Assembly (NCBI GenBank): GCA_937864205.1
Contig: CALMJB010000017.1
Span: 1 to 12,116, forward strand
Reading direction: 5' to 3'
DNA: 12,116 nucleotides
From: an uncultured Actinomycetes bacterium
GTDB taxonomy: Bacteria > Actinomycetota > Actinomycetes > Nanopelagicales > Nanopelagicaceae
Part shown: positions 1 through 5,720 of the stretch, in pieces
How the letters are laid out: each line of letters starts with the position of its first letter
Numbering within the stretch: position 1 is the stretch's first letter
The notes under the pieces: generated by a model
Databases searched by the model: none
Told to the model about the DNA's origin: nothing
The model's input: only the letters and a program-made list of their open reading frames with translations
Position numbers and translations under genes: made by a program

Positions 1-233
1 TCAAGAATCGAAACGATATTGGGATGCGACAGTGCGGCAGTTGCTTTCGCTTCTCTAATAAAACGGGAGACAAACGCCTCATCATTTGCCAGATGCGGAT
101 GCATAATCTTTACCGCAACGGTGCGATCTAATCTGGTATCAATCGCAGAATAAATTGTTGCCATTCCACCGCTGGCAAGTTGTTGCTTTAATTGATAACG
201 ATTATCAATTAATTGACCGGTGAAATCAGACAC
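1..233 (-). CDS. Ser/Thr protein kinase of the PknB/PknL type, N-terminal part (runs off the left edge)
   Basis: The visible 77 residues are the start of a bacterial Hanks-type Ser/Thr kinase catalytic domain. The glycine-rich ATP loop LASGGMATIY is at residues 19-28, the ATP-anchoring lysine of VAVKIM at residue 42, and the helix-C glutamate of RFIREAK at residue 61, followed by SHPNIV. These are the family's first three subdomains; the catalytic HRD and DFG motifs would lie outside the window. The start is GTG at 233-231. An in-frame TAA lies a few codons upstream with no other start codon between them, so this start is well fixed. The gene begins 35 nt after the stop of the P-loop kinase gene and could be read from the same transcript. 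Whether the full protein has a transmembrane segment or PASTA repeats cannot be seen, so PknB and PknL cannot be separated. Confidence 0.93.
   Translation of the reverse strand, partial: MSDFTGQLIDNRYQLKQQLASGGMATIYSAIDTRLDRTVAVKIMHPHLANDEAFVSRFIREAKATAALSHPNIVSIL
188..212. repeat. Perfect 11-bp inverted repeat inside the protein kinase 5' coding end
   Basis: The arms TTAATTGATAA (188-198) and TTATCAATTAA (202-212) are perfect inverted complements around a 3-nt centre. On the minus strand the element begins about 21 nt after the A/G of the kinase GTG codon and encodes part of the conserved N-terminal stretch LIDNRYQL. It could be an operator-like palindrome, an mRNA hairpin that limits early elongation, or a coincidence of coding sequence. 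Its symmetry is seen directly; any function is inference. Confidence 0.5.
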
Positions 234-268
234 GAAGCGATTTTAGAAGTGAAGCTGGTGCCCCAGGA

Positions 269-832
269 TTAAGGCACGCTGATAAGTACCCGATCTGCAG
301 CAGATTTACTCTGTTCTATTGAAAAATGTGCGGCTTGATCTATCAGGAAACGTTGCATCTGTTCTAAATGTTGTGAGCCATCCCGCTTTAAAACTCGTTG
401 TAAACCGATTGCTGGATCAATTTCTATCCAAATTAGATAGTCAATCAAATTACGAAATGCAGATTGTCCGCTACCTACTCCTTCTAGAATCAGAAAATCA
501 CTGATAACTAAAGTTTTGGATTTATTGAAATTGTTTAAATTCCAATCAAAAACTTGGTAACTAGCTTTGATTCCTTGGTTAAATGGCAAGAGCACATTGG
601 TAATCACGCGATTTGCAAGATCAATAGTGAATGGATTTTGCCATCCAGCGTAAAGATCATCCATATTTATTATCTGACAACTTTTATCCTGATTTTGGAA
701 AAACTCTTTCAACTGCTGCGCGAGCGTGGTTTTTCCAGCACCAGCGTTTCCGTCAATAGCAATTATTGAACGAGAATGAGAGAGATTGGATAAGTCAGCA
801 AACAGCTCTGCATTCTGCAAATTATTCGTCAT
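269..832 (-). CDS. P-loop small-molecule kinase, uridine-kinase/nicotinamide-riboside-kinase-like, substrate unknown
   Basis: This 187-residue cytosolic protein has a Walker A motif GNAGAGKT at residues 28-35. It is followed by NMDDLYAGW near residues 56-64, where the paired aspartates match the DDFY substrate and magnesium motif of uridine kinases and the related nicotinamide riboside kinases. LEGVGSG occupies the next conserved strand-loop, and a lid-like arginine-bearing helix (LQRVLKRDG) follows. The family phosphorylates small hydroxylated metabolites, but sequence alone does not give the substrate. Annotation pipelines often call such proteins uridine kinase. The ATG at 832 lies inside the last codons of the upstream PnuC-family gene (11-nt overlap), so the two are probably translationally coupled. 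No strong Shine-Dalgarno is visible. Its place behind a TPP-riboswitch-like leader and a vitamin-type transporter suggests, as inference only, a role in trapping the imported compound. Confidence 0.85.
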   Translation of the reverse strand: MTNNLQNAELFADLSNLSHSRSIIAIDGNAGAGKTTLAQQLKEFFQNQDKSCQIINMDDLYAGWQNPFTIDLANRVITNVLLPFNQGIKASYQVFDWNLNNFNKSKTLVISDFLILEGVGSGQSAFRNLIDYLIWIEIDPAIGLQRVLKRDGSQHLEQMQRFLIDQAAHFSIEQSKSAADRVLISVP

Positions 833-1388
833 TTACTTTGGAGGTTTTAAATTTATTTGATTCGCGTAGCCAACGAATACATCCCCAGATTGCTAACAAC
901 GTAAAAATAAAATACAAGATCCCGGTCAGGATCAAACCGCCATTGAAGTATTGGAATGTATATGCGGCATCAACAATTAACCAAAGCGGCCAAGCTTCAA
1001 ATCTTTGCCAAACCATAAGTAATTGGGCGATCAAACTGCCGGCAAATCCAAATCCCTCGATAAAGGAAGAGACTGTGCCAATCGCTTTTAAAATCGGAAA
1101 AAGAGCTGCGGTGGAGATAATCAAAGCCAAAACTGTTATTACTCTCTCTTTGTTAGTACTGAATCTTGGTTTGGCGCCAGATTTTCCCCAACCAAACCAA
1201 CCAGCGATGCCAGCGGCAATGAAAATAAATTGCAATCCCGCACTGGCAAAGTATTTAGATTGATAAAACAAAACTGCATAAGCCAAACTGCTGATGATCC
1301 ACCATGGCCAAGTTATTCGGGGACCAAAAATTCCATAGACCACACCAATTACAGATGTGATGAATGCAAATATTTCTAAATTAGACAT
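822..1388 (-). CDS. pnuT: PnuC-family vitamin transporter, probably the thiamine transporter PnuT
   Basis: This 188-residue integral membrane protein has about seven hydrophobic segments. It carries the family-typical stretches SLAYAVLFYQSKYFASAG (residues 34-51), GWFGW (64-68), WPLWLIVDAAYTFQYF (133-148) and a C-terminal LTGILYFIFTLLAIWG segment. PnuC-family proteins move vitamins by facilitated diffusion, with intracellular phosphorylation keeping the substrate in: PnuC takes nicotinamide riboside, PnuT thiamine, PnuX riboflavin. The leader upstream looks like a TPP riboswitch, which argues for thiamine. I chose ATG 1388-1386 because AAGGAG ends 6 nt upstream. The reading frame stays open to 1448, but the extra 20 residues are polar, unlike the family, and would be encoded by the riboswitch itself. 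It overlaps the P-loop kinase gene by 11 nt. PnuC-type transport is near certain; thiamine specificity depends on the riboswitch. Confidence 0.85.
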   Translation of the reverse strand: MSNLEIFAFITSVIGVVYGIFGPRITWPWWIISSLAYAVLFYQSKYFASAGLQFIFIAAGIAGWFGWGKSGAKPRFSTNKERVITVLALIISTAALFPILKAIGTVSSFIEGFGFAGSLIAQLLMVWQRFEAWPLWLIVDAAYTFQYFNGGLILTGILYFIFTLLAIWGCIRWLRESNKFKTSKVNDE

Positions 1389-1485
1389 TACCGACTCCTT
1401 TCCAATTCGCATTACCGAACTGGTTCTAACGGTCGATCTTGAAATCAAGACCCTCTCAGCAATTTGCTCCCGTGGTTAGACAGTA
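1389..1485 (-). promoter_or_regulatory. TPP (THI-box) riboswitch-like leader of the PnuC-family gene
   Basis: Read on the minus strand, the leader contains the ordered THI-box landmarks. CGGGAGC is at 1472-1466, GCTGAGAGGG at 1460-1451, a small optional hairpin (TCTTG/CAAGA) follows, then ACCGTTAGAACC at 1433-1422 and GGTAATGC at 1416-1409. GAAAGGAGT, at 1402-1394, includes the ribosome binding site. Stem P2 can form from ACGG (1473-1470) with CCGT (1432-1429). The P4/P5 arm can form from CCAGTTCG (1423-1416) with CGAATTGG (1409-1402), looped by GTAATG. A possible P1 pairs TACTG (1485-1481) with CGGTA (1393-1389), enclosing the Shine-Dalgarno, which would fit translational control. The P4/P5 side is shorter and less canonical than the consensus CTGATCCGG...GCGNAGGGA, so a degenerate or minimal aptamer is likely. 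Confidence 0.72.
1395..1400 (-). promoter_or_regulatory. Ribosome binding site that fixes the PnuC-family start
   Basis: On the minus strand AAGGAG (1400-1395) lies 6 nt before ATG 1388. It is the best Shine-Dalgarno I see in the window and decides against the longer frame opening at 1448. It sits at the 3' edge of the riboswitch-like leader, where ligand-dependent folding could hide it. Confidence 0.8.
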
Positions 1486-1504
1486 TCAAATTGGCAGGAT
1501 AAAT
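1477..1504 (+). promoter_or_regulatory. Candidate promoter of crtYc-crtYd, possibly giving a leaderless mRNA
   Basis: TAGACA (1477-1482) matches the -35 consensus TTGACA at five of six positions. GATAAA/ATAAAT (1498-1504) is a -10-like element 15-16 nt downstream. Initiation about 7 nt later would fall at or next to the crtYc ATG (1512), giving a leaderless transcript, which is common in actinobacteria and fits the lack of a well-spaced Shine-Dalgarno. The site overlaps the 5' end of the oppositely oriented riboswitch leader. Prediction by eye only. Confidence 0.35.
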
Positions 1505-1511
1505 TTCCGTT

Positions 1512-1841
1512 ATGTTGCGCTTTTCATATGTTGCAATGTTGTTATTCACTGTGGTTGGCTCATTTTGGCTAGAAATTTTCTTAAAAGTACGGGTCTTAAA
1601 AAGAATCAAGCGCGTGATCTTGAGTATCGCACCGGTAGCAATTGTTTTTCTGATTTGGGATGCCTATGCCATTGCTAAGAAACATTGGTACTTTGACCCG
1701 AATCAAACTTTGGGAATAAAACTTCCGTTTGATATCCCATTAGAAGAGTTATTGTTTTTTGTGATTGTGCCGTTGGCCGCAATTCTCACGATTGAAGCGG
1801 TGCGCTCCGTGAAAACTCATTGGGAAGTTGGCGATAAATGA
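1512..1841 (+). CDS. crtYc: Lycopene cyclase subunit CrtYc (heterodimeric type)
   Basis: This 109-residue membrane protein has three hydrophobic segments (about residues 5-24, 35-52 and 80-96) and the family signature PLEELLFF at residues 76-83, preceded by WYFDPNQTLGIKLPFDI. It is one half of the actinobacterial two-subunit lycopene cyclase, which acts in the membrane on the psi ends of lycopene. The second half follows with a 4-nt ATGA overlap, so coupled translation and a 1:1 complex are expected. The size is normal for the single-domain form. Homologous pairs can be beta-cyclases (CrtYc/CrtYd) or epsilon-cyclases for C50 pigments (CrtYe/CrtYf). No lycopene elongase (CrtEb, UbiA family) is present here, so the beta type is favoured by context. 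Confidence 0.9.
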   Translation: MLRFSYVAMLLFTVVGSFWLEIFLKVRVLKRIKRVILSIAPVAIVFLIWDAYAIAKKHWYFDPNQTLGIKLPFDIPLEELLFFVIVPLAAILTIEAVRSVKTHWEVGDK

Positions 1842-2146
1842 TCTACACCGAAATCGCGGTAGTTGCGGTACTTTTTGCGCTAATTCTTGACTCCGTCTTC
1901 TTGCGAACCAGATTGATTTCCAAAAAAGTATTTTGGGTTTCTTATTCCATTATTTTGCCGTTTCAATTGATTACCAATTGGTGGCTGACCTCTAGAAATA
2001 TTGTGATGTATTCAGACCAAGCAATTATTGGGGTGCGAATCGCTTCAGCTCCAGCTGAAGATCTTTTGTTTGGATTTGCACTAGTGCTTTCAACAATGGC
2101 GTTTTGGATCTATTGGGGTAGACGGGGAATTGGTTTAACTAAGTAG
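1838..2146 (+). CDS. crtYd: Lycopene cyclase subunit CrtYd (heterodimeric type)
   Basis: This 102-residue membrane protein has hydrophobic segments near residues 5-22, 32-50 and 74-93. The second-subunit signature PAEDLLFGF is at residues 72-80, mirroring PLEELLFF of CrtYc, and the usual spacer NIVMYSDQAIIGVRI comes before it. Together with CrtYc it should convert lycopene ends into rings, giving gamma-carotene (one ring) or beta-carotene (two rings); which one cannot be read from sequence. The ATG at 1838 overlaps the crtYc stop (ATGA). The TAG at 2144-2146 lies only 3 nt from the stop of convergent crtB, leaving no room for a terminator. The positive tail GRRGIGLTK suggests a cytoplasmic C-terminus. 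Confidence 0.9.
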   Translation: MIYTEIAVVAVLFALILDSVFLRTRLISKKVFWVSYSIILPFQLITNWWLTSRNIVMYSDQAIIGVRIASAPAEDLLFGFALVLSTMAFWIYWGRRGIGLTK

Positions 2147-2149
2147 TTT

Positions 2150-3076
2150 TTAGCGATTTCGCACTGCTTGAAAATATGCAGGTAGCGCCACTTTGAATCT
2201 GCGCCACGAACTGGTTTTCGCTCGTTTTTTAAAGATTTCATAATCAATTTTTTCCACTTCATCCACGATGCCGCAATAAAGTTCACTGGCGGCCAAAATA
2301 CAGGGCTGACTATCTTTAGAAAGCAACTTAATTCCATCATCTGCTTCTCGTTGCAATCTTCTGACCCGATTGATTTGGAACTTGAGAGCTGCTTTTATAT
2401 TTGCAGTTACTACTCGCTTTTCCAGATCAGCTCTAGTGACTCCAAACTGTTGCCACTCATCAATCGGTAAATAAACTCGGCCCCGTTCTAAATCTTCGCC
2501 AACATCGCGAATGAAATTAGCAAGTTGAAAGGCGACTCCTAGTTTTTTAGCTGCTTCATCAGCCAGCGCGCGGTATTTGGAATCGGATTGAAAGCGATTG
2601 TCTAGACCCAAGATTGGCACCATTTGTAAGCCAATTACCGCGGCTGAGCCATACACATACTCCATCAAACTGTTATAACTTTGATATTCAGTAATAGTTA
2701 GATCCATTGCCATTGATTTAAGAAATGCTTCAAAATGTTCATAAGGAATTTCAAACCTTTTTACAGTATCAATCAATGCCATTCCAATATGGTCTTGGCT
2801 TTTTCCGGTTCGTAGATCCTGCAAAATCTGCTTGCTCCAAGCATCGAGCCATTCGGTTTTTTGACCAGCGGTTAAAGTGGAATCTAAATCATCGACTATT
2901 TCATCGGCATATCTAGCAAAGCCATATAACGCATGAACAAAGGGTCGTTTGTGCGGCGGTAGCAAAAGTGTGGCTAAGTAATAAGTCTTGCCATGTTTTG
3001 AATTAAGCCGCTTGCACTCTAAATAAGATTTTTGCAGCTCTGGGTCTAATATTTTTGCGGCCTTTAATTCATTCAT
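2150..3076 (-). CDS. crtB: Phytoene synthase
   Basis: This 308-residue protein of the squalene/phytoene synthase family condenses two GGPP molecules to phytoene, the first committed C40 step. Both diphosphate-binding aspartate motifs are present: DEIVD at residues 58-62 within FARYADEIVDDLDS, and DVGED at 191-195 within NFIRDVGEDLERGRVYLP (187-204), the classic second signature of the family. Length is typical. The ATG at 3076 is preceded by only a weak GGA and a short inverted repeat. It lies 54 nt after the crtI stop, the largest gap in the crtE-crtI-crtB unit. That gap is very AT-rich and could hold an additional promoter, but I see no clear -35/-10 pair. The 3' end is convergent with crtYd at 3 nt. 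Confidence 0.97.
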   Translation of the reverse strand: MNELKAAKILDPELQKSYLECKRLNSKHGKTYYLATLLLPPHKRPFVHALYGFARYADEIVDDLDSTLTAGQKTEWLDAWSKQILQDLRTGKSQDHIGMALIDTVKRFEIPYEHFEAFLKSMAMDLTITEYQSYNSLMEYVYGSAAVIGLQMVPILGLDNRFQSDSKYRALADEAAKKLGVAFQLANFIRDVGEDLERGRVYLPIDEWQQFGVTRADLEKRVVTANIKAALKFQINRVRRLQREADDGIKLLSKDSQPCILAASELYCGIVDEVEKIDYEIFKKRAKTSSWRRFKVALPAYFQAVRNR

Positions 3077-3083
3077 GATTCGT

Positions 3084-3100
3084 AAATTCCAAAAGAATTT
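3084..3100. repeat. Short inverted repeat just before the crtB start
   Basis: AAATTC (3084-3089) and GAATTT (3095-3100) form a perfect 6-bp inverted repeat with a 5-nt loop, 7 nt upstream of the crtB ATG on the minus strand. The only Shine-Dalgarno-like bases (GGA) sit at the loop/stem edge, so a weak translation-damping hairpin is conceivable. The stem is AT-rich and may be chance. It lacks the GC stem and run of Ts of a terminator. Confidence 0.3.
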
Positions 3101-3130
3101 TTATTGATTTTTATCTTTCAAATTTGATAA

Positions 3131-4615
3131 CTAAGCAATTGGTCCGACTATTCGTTCGGCAGCTAAACGCCCTGAAATTAACACCATCGGAACTCCGACA
3201 CCTGGTTGAGTGCCACTGCCAGCAAAAACCACATTTTCAAAACCTTTAGCGATATTGCGGGGGCGAAATGGTCCGGTCTGTAAAAAGGTGTGGGCACTGG
3301 CAAATGGTGCGCCTTGTTCCATTCCTTGTTCCTGCCAATCAAGTGGAGTAGTTATGTGTTCTACTTCAATACTTTCGGCAAAATCTTTATACCCGCGCTG
3401 TTCCAAAGTTTTCAACATTTGATCGCGATAGATTGTTTTCATTTTTCGCCAATCAATATCGGCGGTCAAATTTGGGGTTGGAAATAGTATGTAATAAGAA
3501 GTTTTTCCGGCCGGCGCCAAAGCGGGATCATCTAATGAAGGAATCGTGACCAGCAAACTTGGATCAGACATCAATTGTTTTTGATCTATTAATTCGGTGA
3601 AAACTTTGTCCCATGAATGACCAAAATGTATATTGTGATGAGCTAAGTGCGAATAACTTTTGCTAGAACCAACCAACATAGTCACACATGATGGTGAGTA
3701 CTGCAGTCGTTTATGTGAAATCGGTGATTTTCCTAAAATATCCCGCCACGCCACCGGTAAATCTGGATTCAATACAAATGCATCGCCAATTACCTCTTCA
3801 CCCGATTCACAAATTACCGATTTCACTCGGCCATTTTCTTTGCGCACCGAAGTCACAGTTGTGTTGTACTTAAACTGCACCCCATGTTTTTCAGCTGCCG
3901 CCGCCATCGCTCGCGGTACTGCATGCATGCCACCTTTAGGAAAGAAAACACCATTTACTGAATCCATGTATGCAATCACTGCGTATATTGCTAGTGCTTG
4001 TTGAGGACTTACTCCGGCATACATTGCCTGAAAGGAATACACCCTCTGAGTGCGGGGATCTTTCAAGAACTGACTAACTTTCGGCGCTAACTTACGAAAA
4101 CCACCGATAGCAATTAACTTTGCCAAATTCGGCGTTAACAAATTAAAAGGTGAATCAATATTGCGATCAATAAAGTCATTCATTTCATACTTATATAACT
4201 TAGTTACGAAATCGACATACTCACCATAACCTTTTGCTTCCGCCGGGCTTATCTTTTCGGCAATTTCTGCCTGCATCTGTTTGGTATCTGCATGTACATC
4301 TAATTGCGAACCATCTGCGAAGAATGCCCGATACAAAGGCGAGACCGGTTTTAATTCCAACCAATCTTCCAGTTTTTCACCAACACACGAAAGTGCATCA
4401 GCAATTAGATTTGGCATAGTTAGAACTGATGGTCCGGTATCAAACGAGTACCCTCGAGTCTTTAAAATGCCATTTCTTCCACCCGGAAAAGAATTCTTTT
4501 CTAACACTGTAACTTTTCTTCCGGCGCCAGCCAAACGCAATGCGGCGCTTAACCCAGCCAAACCAGCCCCGACGATAACTACATGATCTGTCGGACCTTT
4601 AATTTTTTTCGGCAT
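3131..4615 (-). CDS. crtI: Phytoene desaturase (phytoene to lycopene)
   Basis: This 494-residue FAD-dependent, membrane-associated desaturase is the CrtI type that introduces double bases of conjugation into phytoene, normally giving lycopene. The N-terminal dinucleotide-binding fold is VVIVGAGLAGLSAA with GxGxxG at residues 16-21, the ribose-binding glutamate at 39 and PGGRNG right after. The phytoene-desaturase stretch DTGPSVLTMP follows. The C-terminal signature GSGTQPGVGVPMV lies near 466-478. The length is standard for bacterial CrtI. The ATG at 4615 follows the crtE stop with no spacer (TGAATG), so translation is almost certainly coupled. Placement between crtE and crtB makes this the primary desaturase rather than the CrtD-like paralogue at 7198-8682. 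The number of desaturation steps cannot be proved from sequence. Confidence 0.96.
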   Translation of the reverse strand: MPKKIKGPTDHVVIVGAGLAGLSAALRLAGAGRKVTVLEKNSFPGGRNGILKTRGYSFDTGPSVLTMPNLIADALSCVGEKLEDWLELKPVSPLYRAFFADGSQLDVHADTKQMQAEIAEKISPAEAKGYGEYVDFVTKLYKYEMNDFIDRNIDSPFNLLTPNLAKLIAIGGFRKLAPKVSQFLKDPRTQRVYSFQAMYAGVSPQQALAIYAVIAYMDSVNGVFFPKGGMHAVPRAMAAAAEKHGVQFKYNTTVTSVRKENGRVKSVICESGEEVIGDAFVLNPDLPVAWRDILGKSPISHKRLQYSPSCVTMLVGSSKSYSHLAHHNIHFGHSWDKVFTELIDQKQLMSDPSLLVTIPSLDDPALAPAGKTSYYILFPTPNLTADIDWRKMKTIYRDQMLKTLEQRGYKDFAESIEVEHITTPLDWQEQGMEQGAPFASAHTFLQTGPFRPRNIAKGFENVVFAGSGTQPGVGVPMVLISGRLAAERIVGPIA

Positions 4616-5692
4616 TCAAATCTTTCGTTTAGTAGATAACACAATCAATTCATTTAAAAGTCTACGGCCATCATCTGTAATCGGCACTTTAGAAATTGCC
4701 TGCGCCGCACTTTCTGAAAGTTCAATAATCATTTTTTCAATTGCCGCCAGCGCACCGGTTTCAATAATTATTTGTTGAGCAGTTGTTACATCGGCGACTG
4801 ATAAATCTGACTTTCCAAGGTAATTTAATAACGATTCACGTTGTGCCGGATTAGCAAGTTCAACTGCCTTTGCCATTAAAACGGTGCGTTTGCCTTCCCG
4901 TAAATCATCTCCGGCGGGTTTTCCAGTTTCTATTGGATCGCCAAAAATGCCCAATACATCATCACGTAATTGGAAAGCTTCACCAAGTGGAATTCCGTAT
5001 TCTGTAAAAGCGGTTTGTAATTCCGGCGCTGATTTTTCATTTAATTTCAAACCAAAATGTAAAGGTCTTTCAATTGTGTACTTGCCCGACTTAAATCGAG
5101 CCACTTTCATGGAACGATCCACACTTTGTGAAGCTAATGCCTGCTCATATACATCGAGATACTGGCCGGCCATCAATTCCACTCGCATCTCATCATAGAT
5201 TGGCAAGGCGCGCTGAATTTGTAGTTCGGAAATTTTGCTGCTGTGAAACATTTGTGCTGCCCAGATTAATGCTAAGTCGCCAAGCAAAATTGCACTGGCC
5301 GCTCCAAATTTTTCCGCAGAACCAGTTAAATTATTTTTTCGATGTAACTCTTCAAATTGTTTGTGAATAGCAGGTTCACCACGTCTGGTATCGGATCCAT
5401 CCATAACATCGTCATGAATCAATGCACAGGCATGTACAAGTTCAAGTGATGCAAATGCTTTAAATACCGAGTCATTTGGCACACCACCGCTGGCGATATA
5501 ACCAACGTAAGCAAATAATGGTCGCAAGCGCTTACCGCCTTGCAAAATAAATTTCTCCATCGCAAGCGCTACTGGATTCATCTCAGATCCAATAGTGGAC
5601 AAGTATTGAGTTTCAGTTCGGCAAAATGTTGCTAAAGCCTTATCAATTTCCGCAATTACCGATTTGATATCAGTGGTATCCGAAAAACTCAC
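4616..5692 (-). CDS. crtE: Geranylgeranyl diphosphate synthase (polyprenyl synthetase family)
   Basis: This trans-isoprenyl diphosphate synthase is expected to build GGPP (C20) from IPP and allylic primers in the cytosol, feeding CrtB. With the start used here it has 358 residues. Visible motifs are GGKRLRP (52-58), the first aspartate-rich motif HDDVMDGSDTRRG (from residue 93) and the second QLRDDVLGIFGD (241-252), followed by TGKPAGDD, the usual actinobacterial form. I chose GTG 5692-5690. The frame is open to 5758, but the extra 22 residues would overlap metF, are not family-like, and lie upstream of a good -10 element at 5720-5715. No ATG occurs at a sensible place. It is first in crtE-crtI-crtB and divergent from metF. 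A longer-chain product is possible, but the carotenoid context supports GGPP. Confidence 0.92.
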   Translation of the reverse strand: MSFSDTTDIKSVIAEIDKALATFCRTETQYLSTIGSEMNPVALAMEKFILQGGKRLRPLFAYVGYIASGGVPNDSVFKAFASLELVHACALIHDDVMDGSDTRRGEPAIHKQFEELHRKNNLTGSAEKFGAASAILLGDLALIWAAQMFHSSKISELQIQRALPIYDEMRVELMAGQYLDVYEQALASQSVDRSMKVARFKSGKYTIERPLHFGLKLNEKSAPELQTAFTEYGIPLGEAFQLRDDVLGIFGDPIETGKPAGDDLREGKRTVLMAKAVELANPAQRESLLNYLGKSDLSVADVTTAQQIIIETGALAAIEKMIIELSESAAQAISKVPITDDGRRLLNELIVLSTKRKI

Positions 5693-5714
5693 CGCCCAAG
5701 GGTAGCCTTTGATA

Positions 5715-5720
5715 ATTATG
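5715..5720 (-). promoter_or_regulatory. Candidate -10 element for crtE, overlapping the metF start codon
   Basis: On the minus strand CATAAT (5720-5715) matches TATAAT at five of six positions. A start about 7 nt downstream would leave a leader of roughly 15 nt before GTG 5692. No convincing -35 is visible. The same bases read GATAATTATG on the plus strand, so the element includes the metF ATG (5718-5720). The plus-strand GATAAT is placed too late to serve an mRNA containing that ATG. Confidence 0.4.

Noticed and set aside
234..268. Terminator between the P-loop kinase and the Ser/Thr kinase genes
   Set aside because: Only a 4-bp CTGG/CCAG stem is visible, with no run of Ts on the minus strand; read-through is more likely.
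822..1388. Nicotinamide riboside transporter PnuC paired with an NRK-like kinase
   Set aside because: Plausible from the proteins alone, but the TPP-riboswitch-like leader points to thiamine; kept as the main alternative.
1389..1448. N-terminal extension of the PnuC-family protein to position 1448
   Set aside because: It would be encoded by the riboswitch-like leader, is polar and unlike the family N-terminus, and ATG 1388 has a good AAGGAG 6 nt upstream.
2043..2060. 8-bp GC-richer inverted repeat CTTCAGCT-CC-AGCTGAAG followed by a few Ts, resembling a terminator
   Set aside because: It lies inside crtYd and encodes the conserved SAPAED motif; the T-run is interrupted and the gene continues intact past it.
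1512..2146. CrtYe/CrtYf epsilon-cyclase for C50 carotenoids
   Set aside because: No lycopene elongase (CrtEb) is present in the cluster, while C40 psi-end tailoring genes are; the beta-type is the simpler reading, though not proved.
3660..4586. Several plus-strand open frames of 60-115 aa
   Set aside because: They are antisense shadows of crtI, with no recognisable domain or ribosome binding site.
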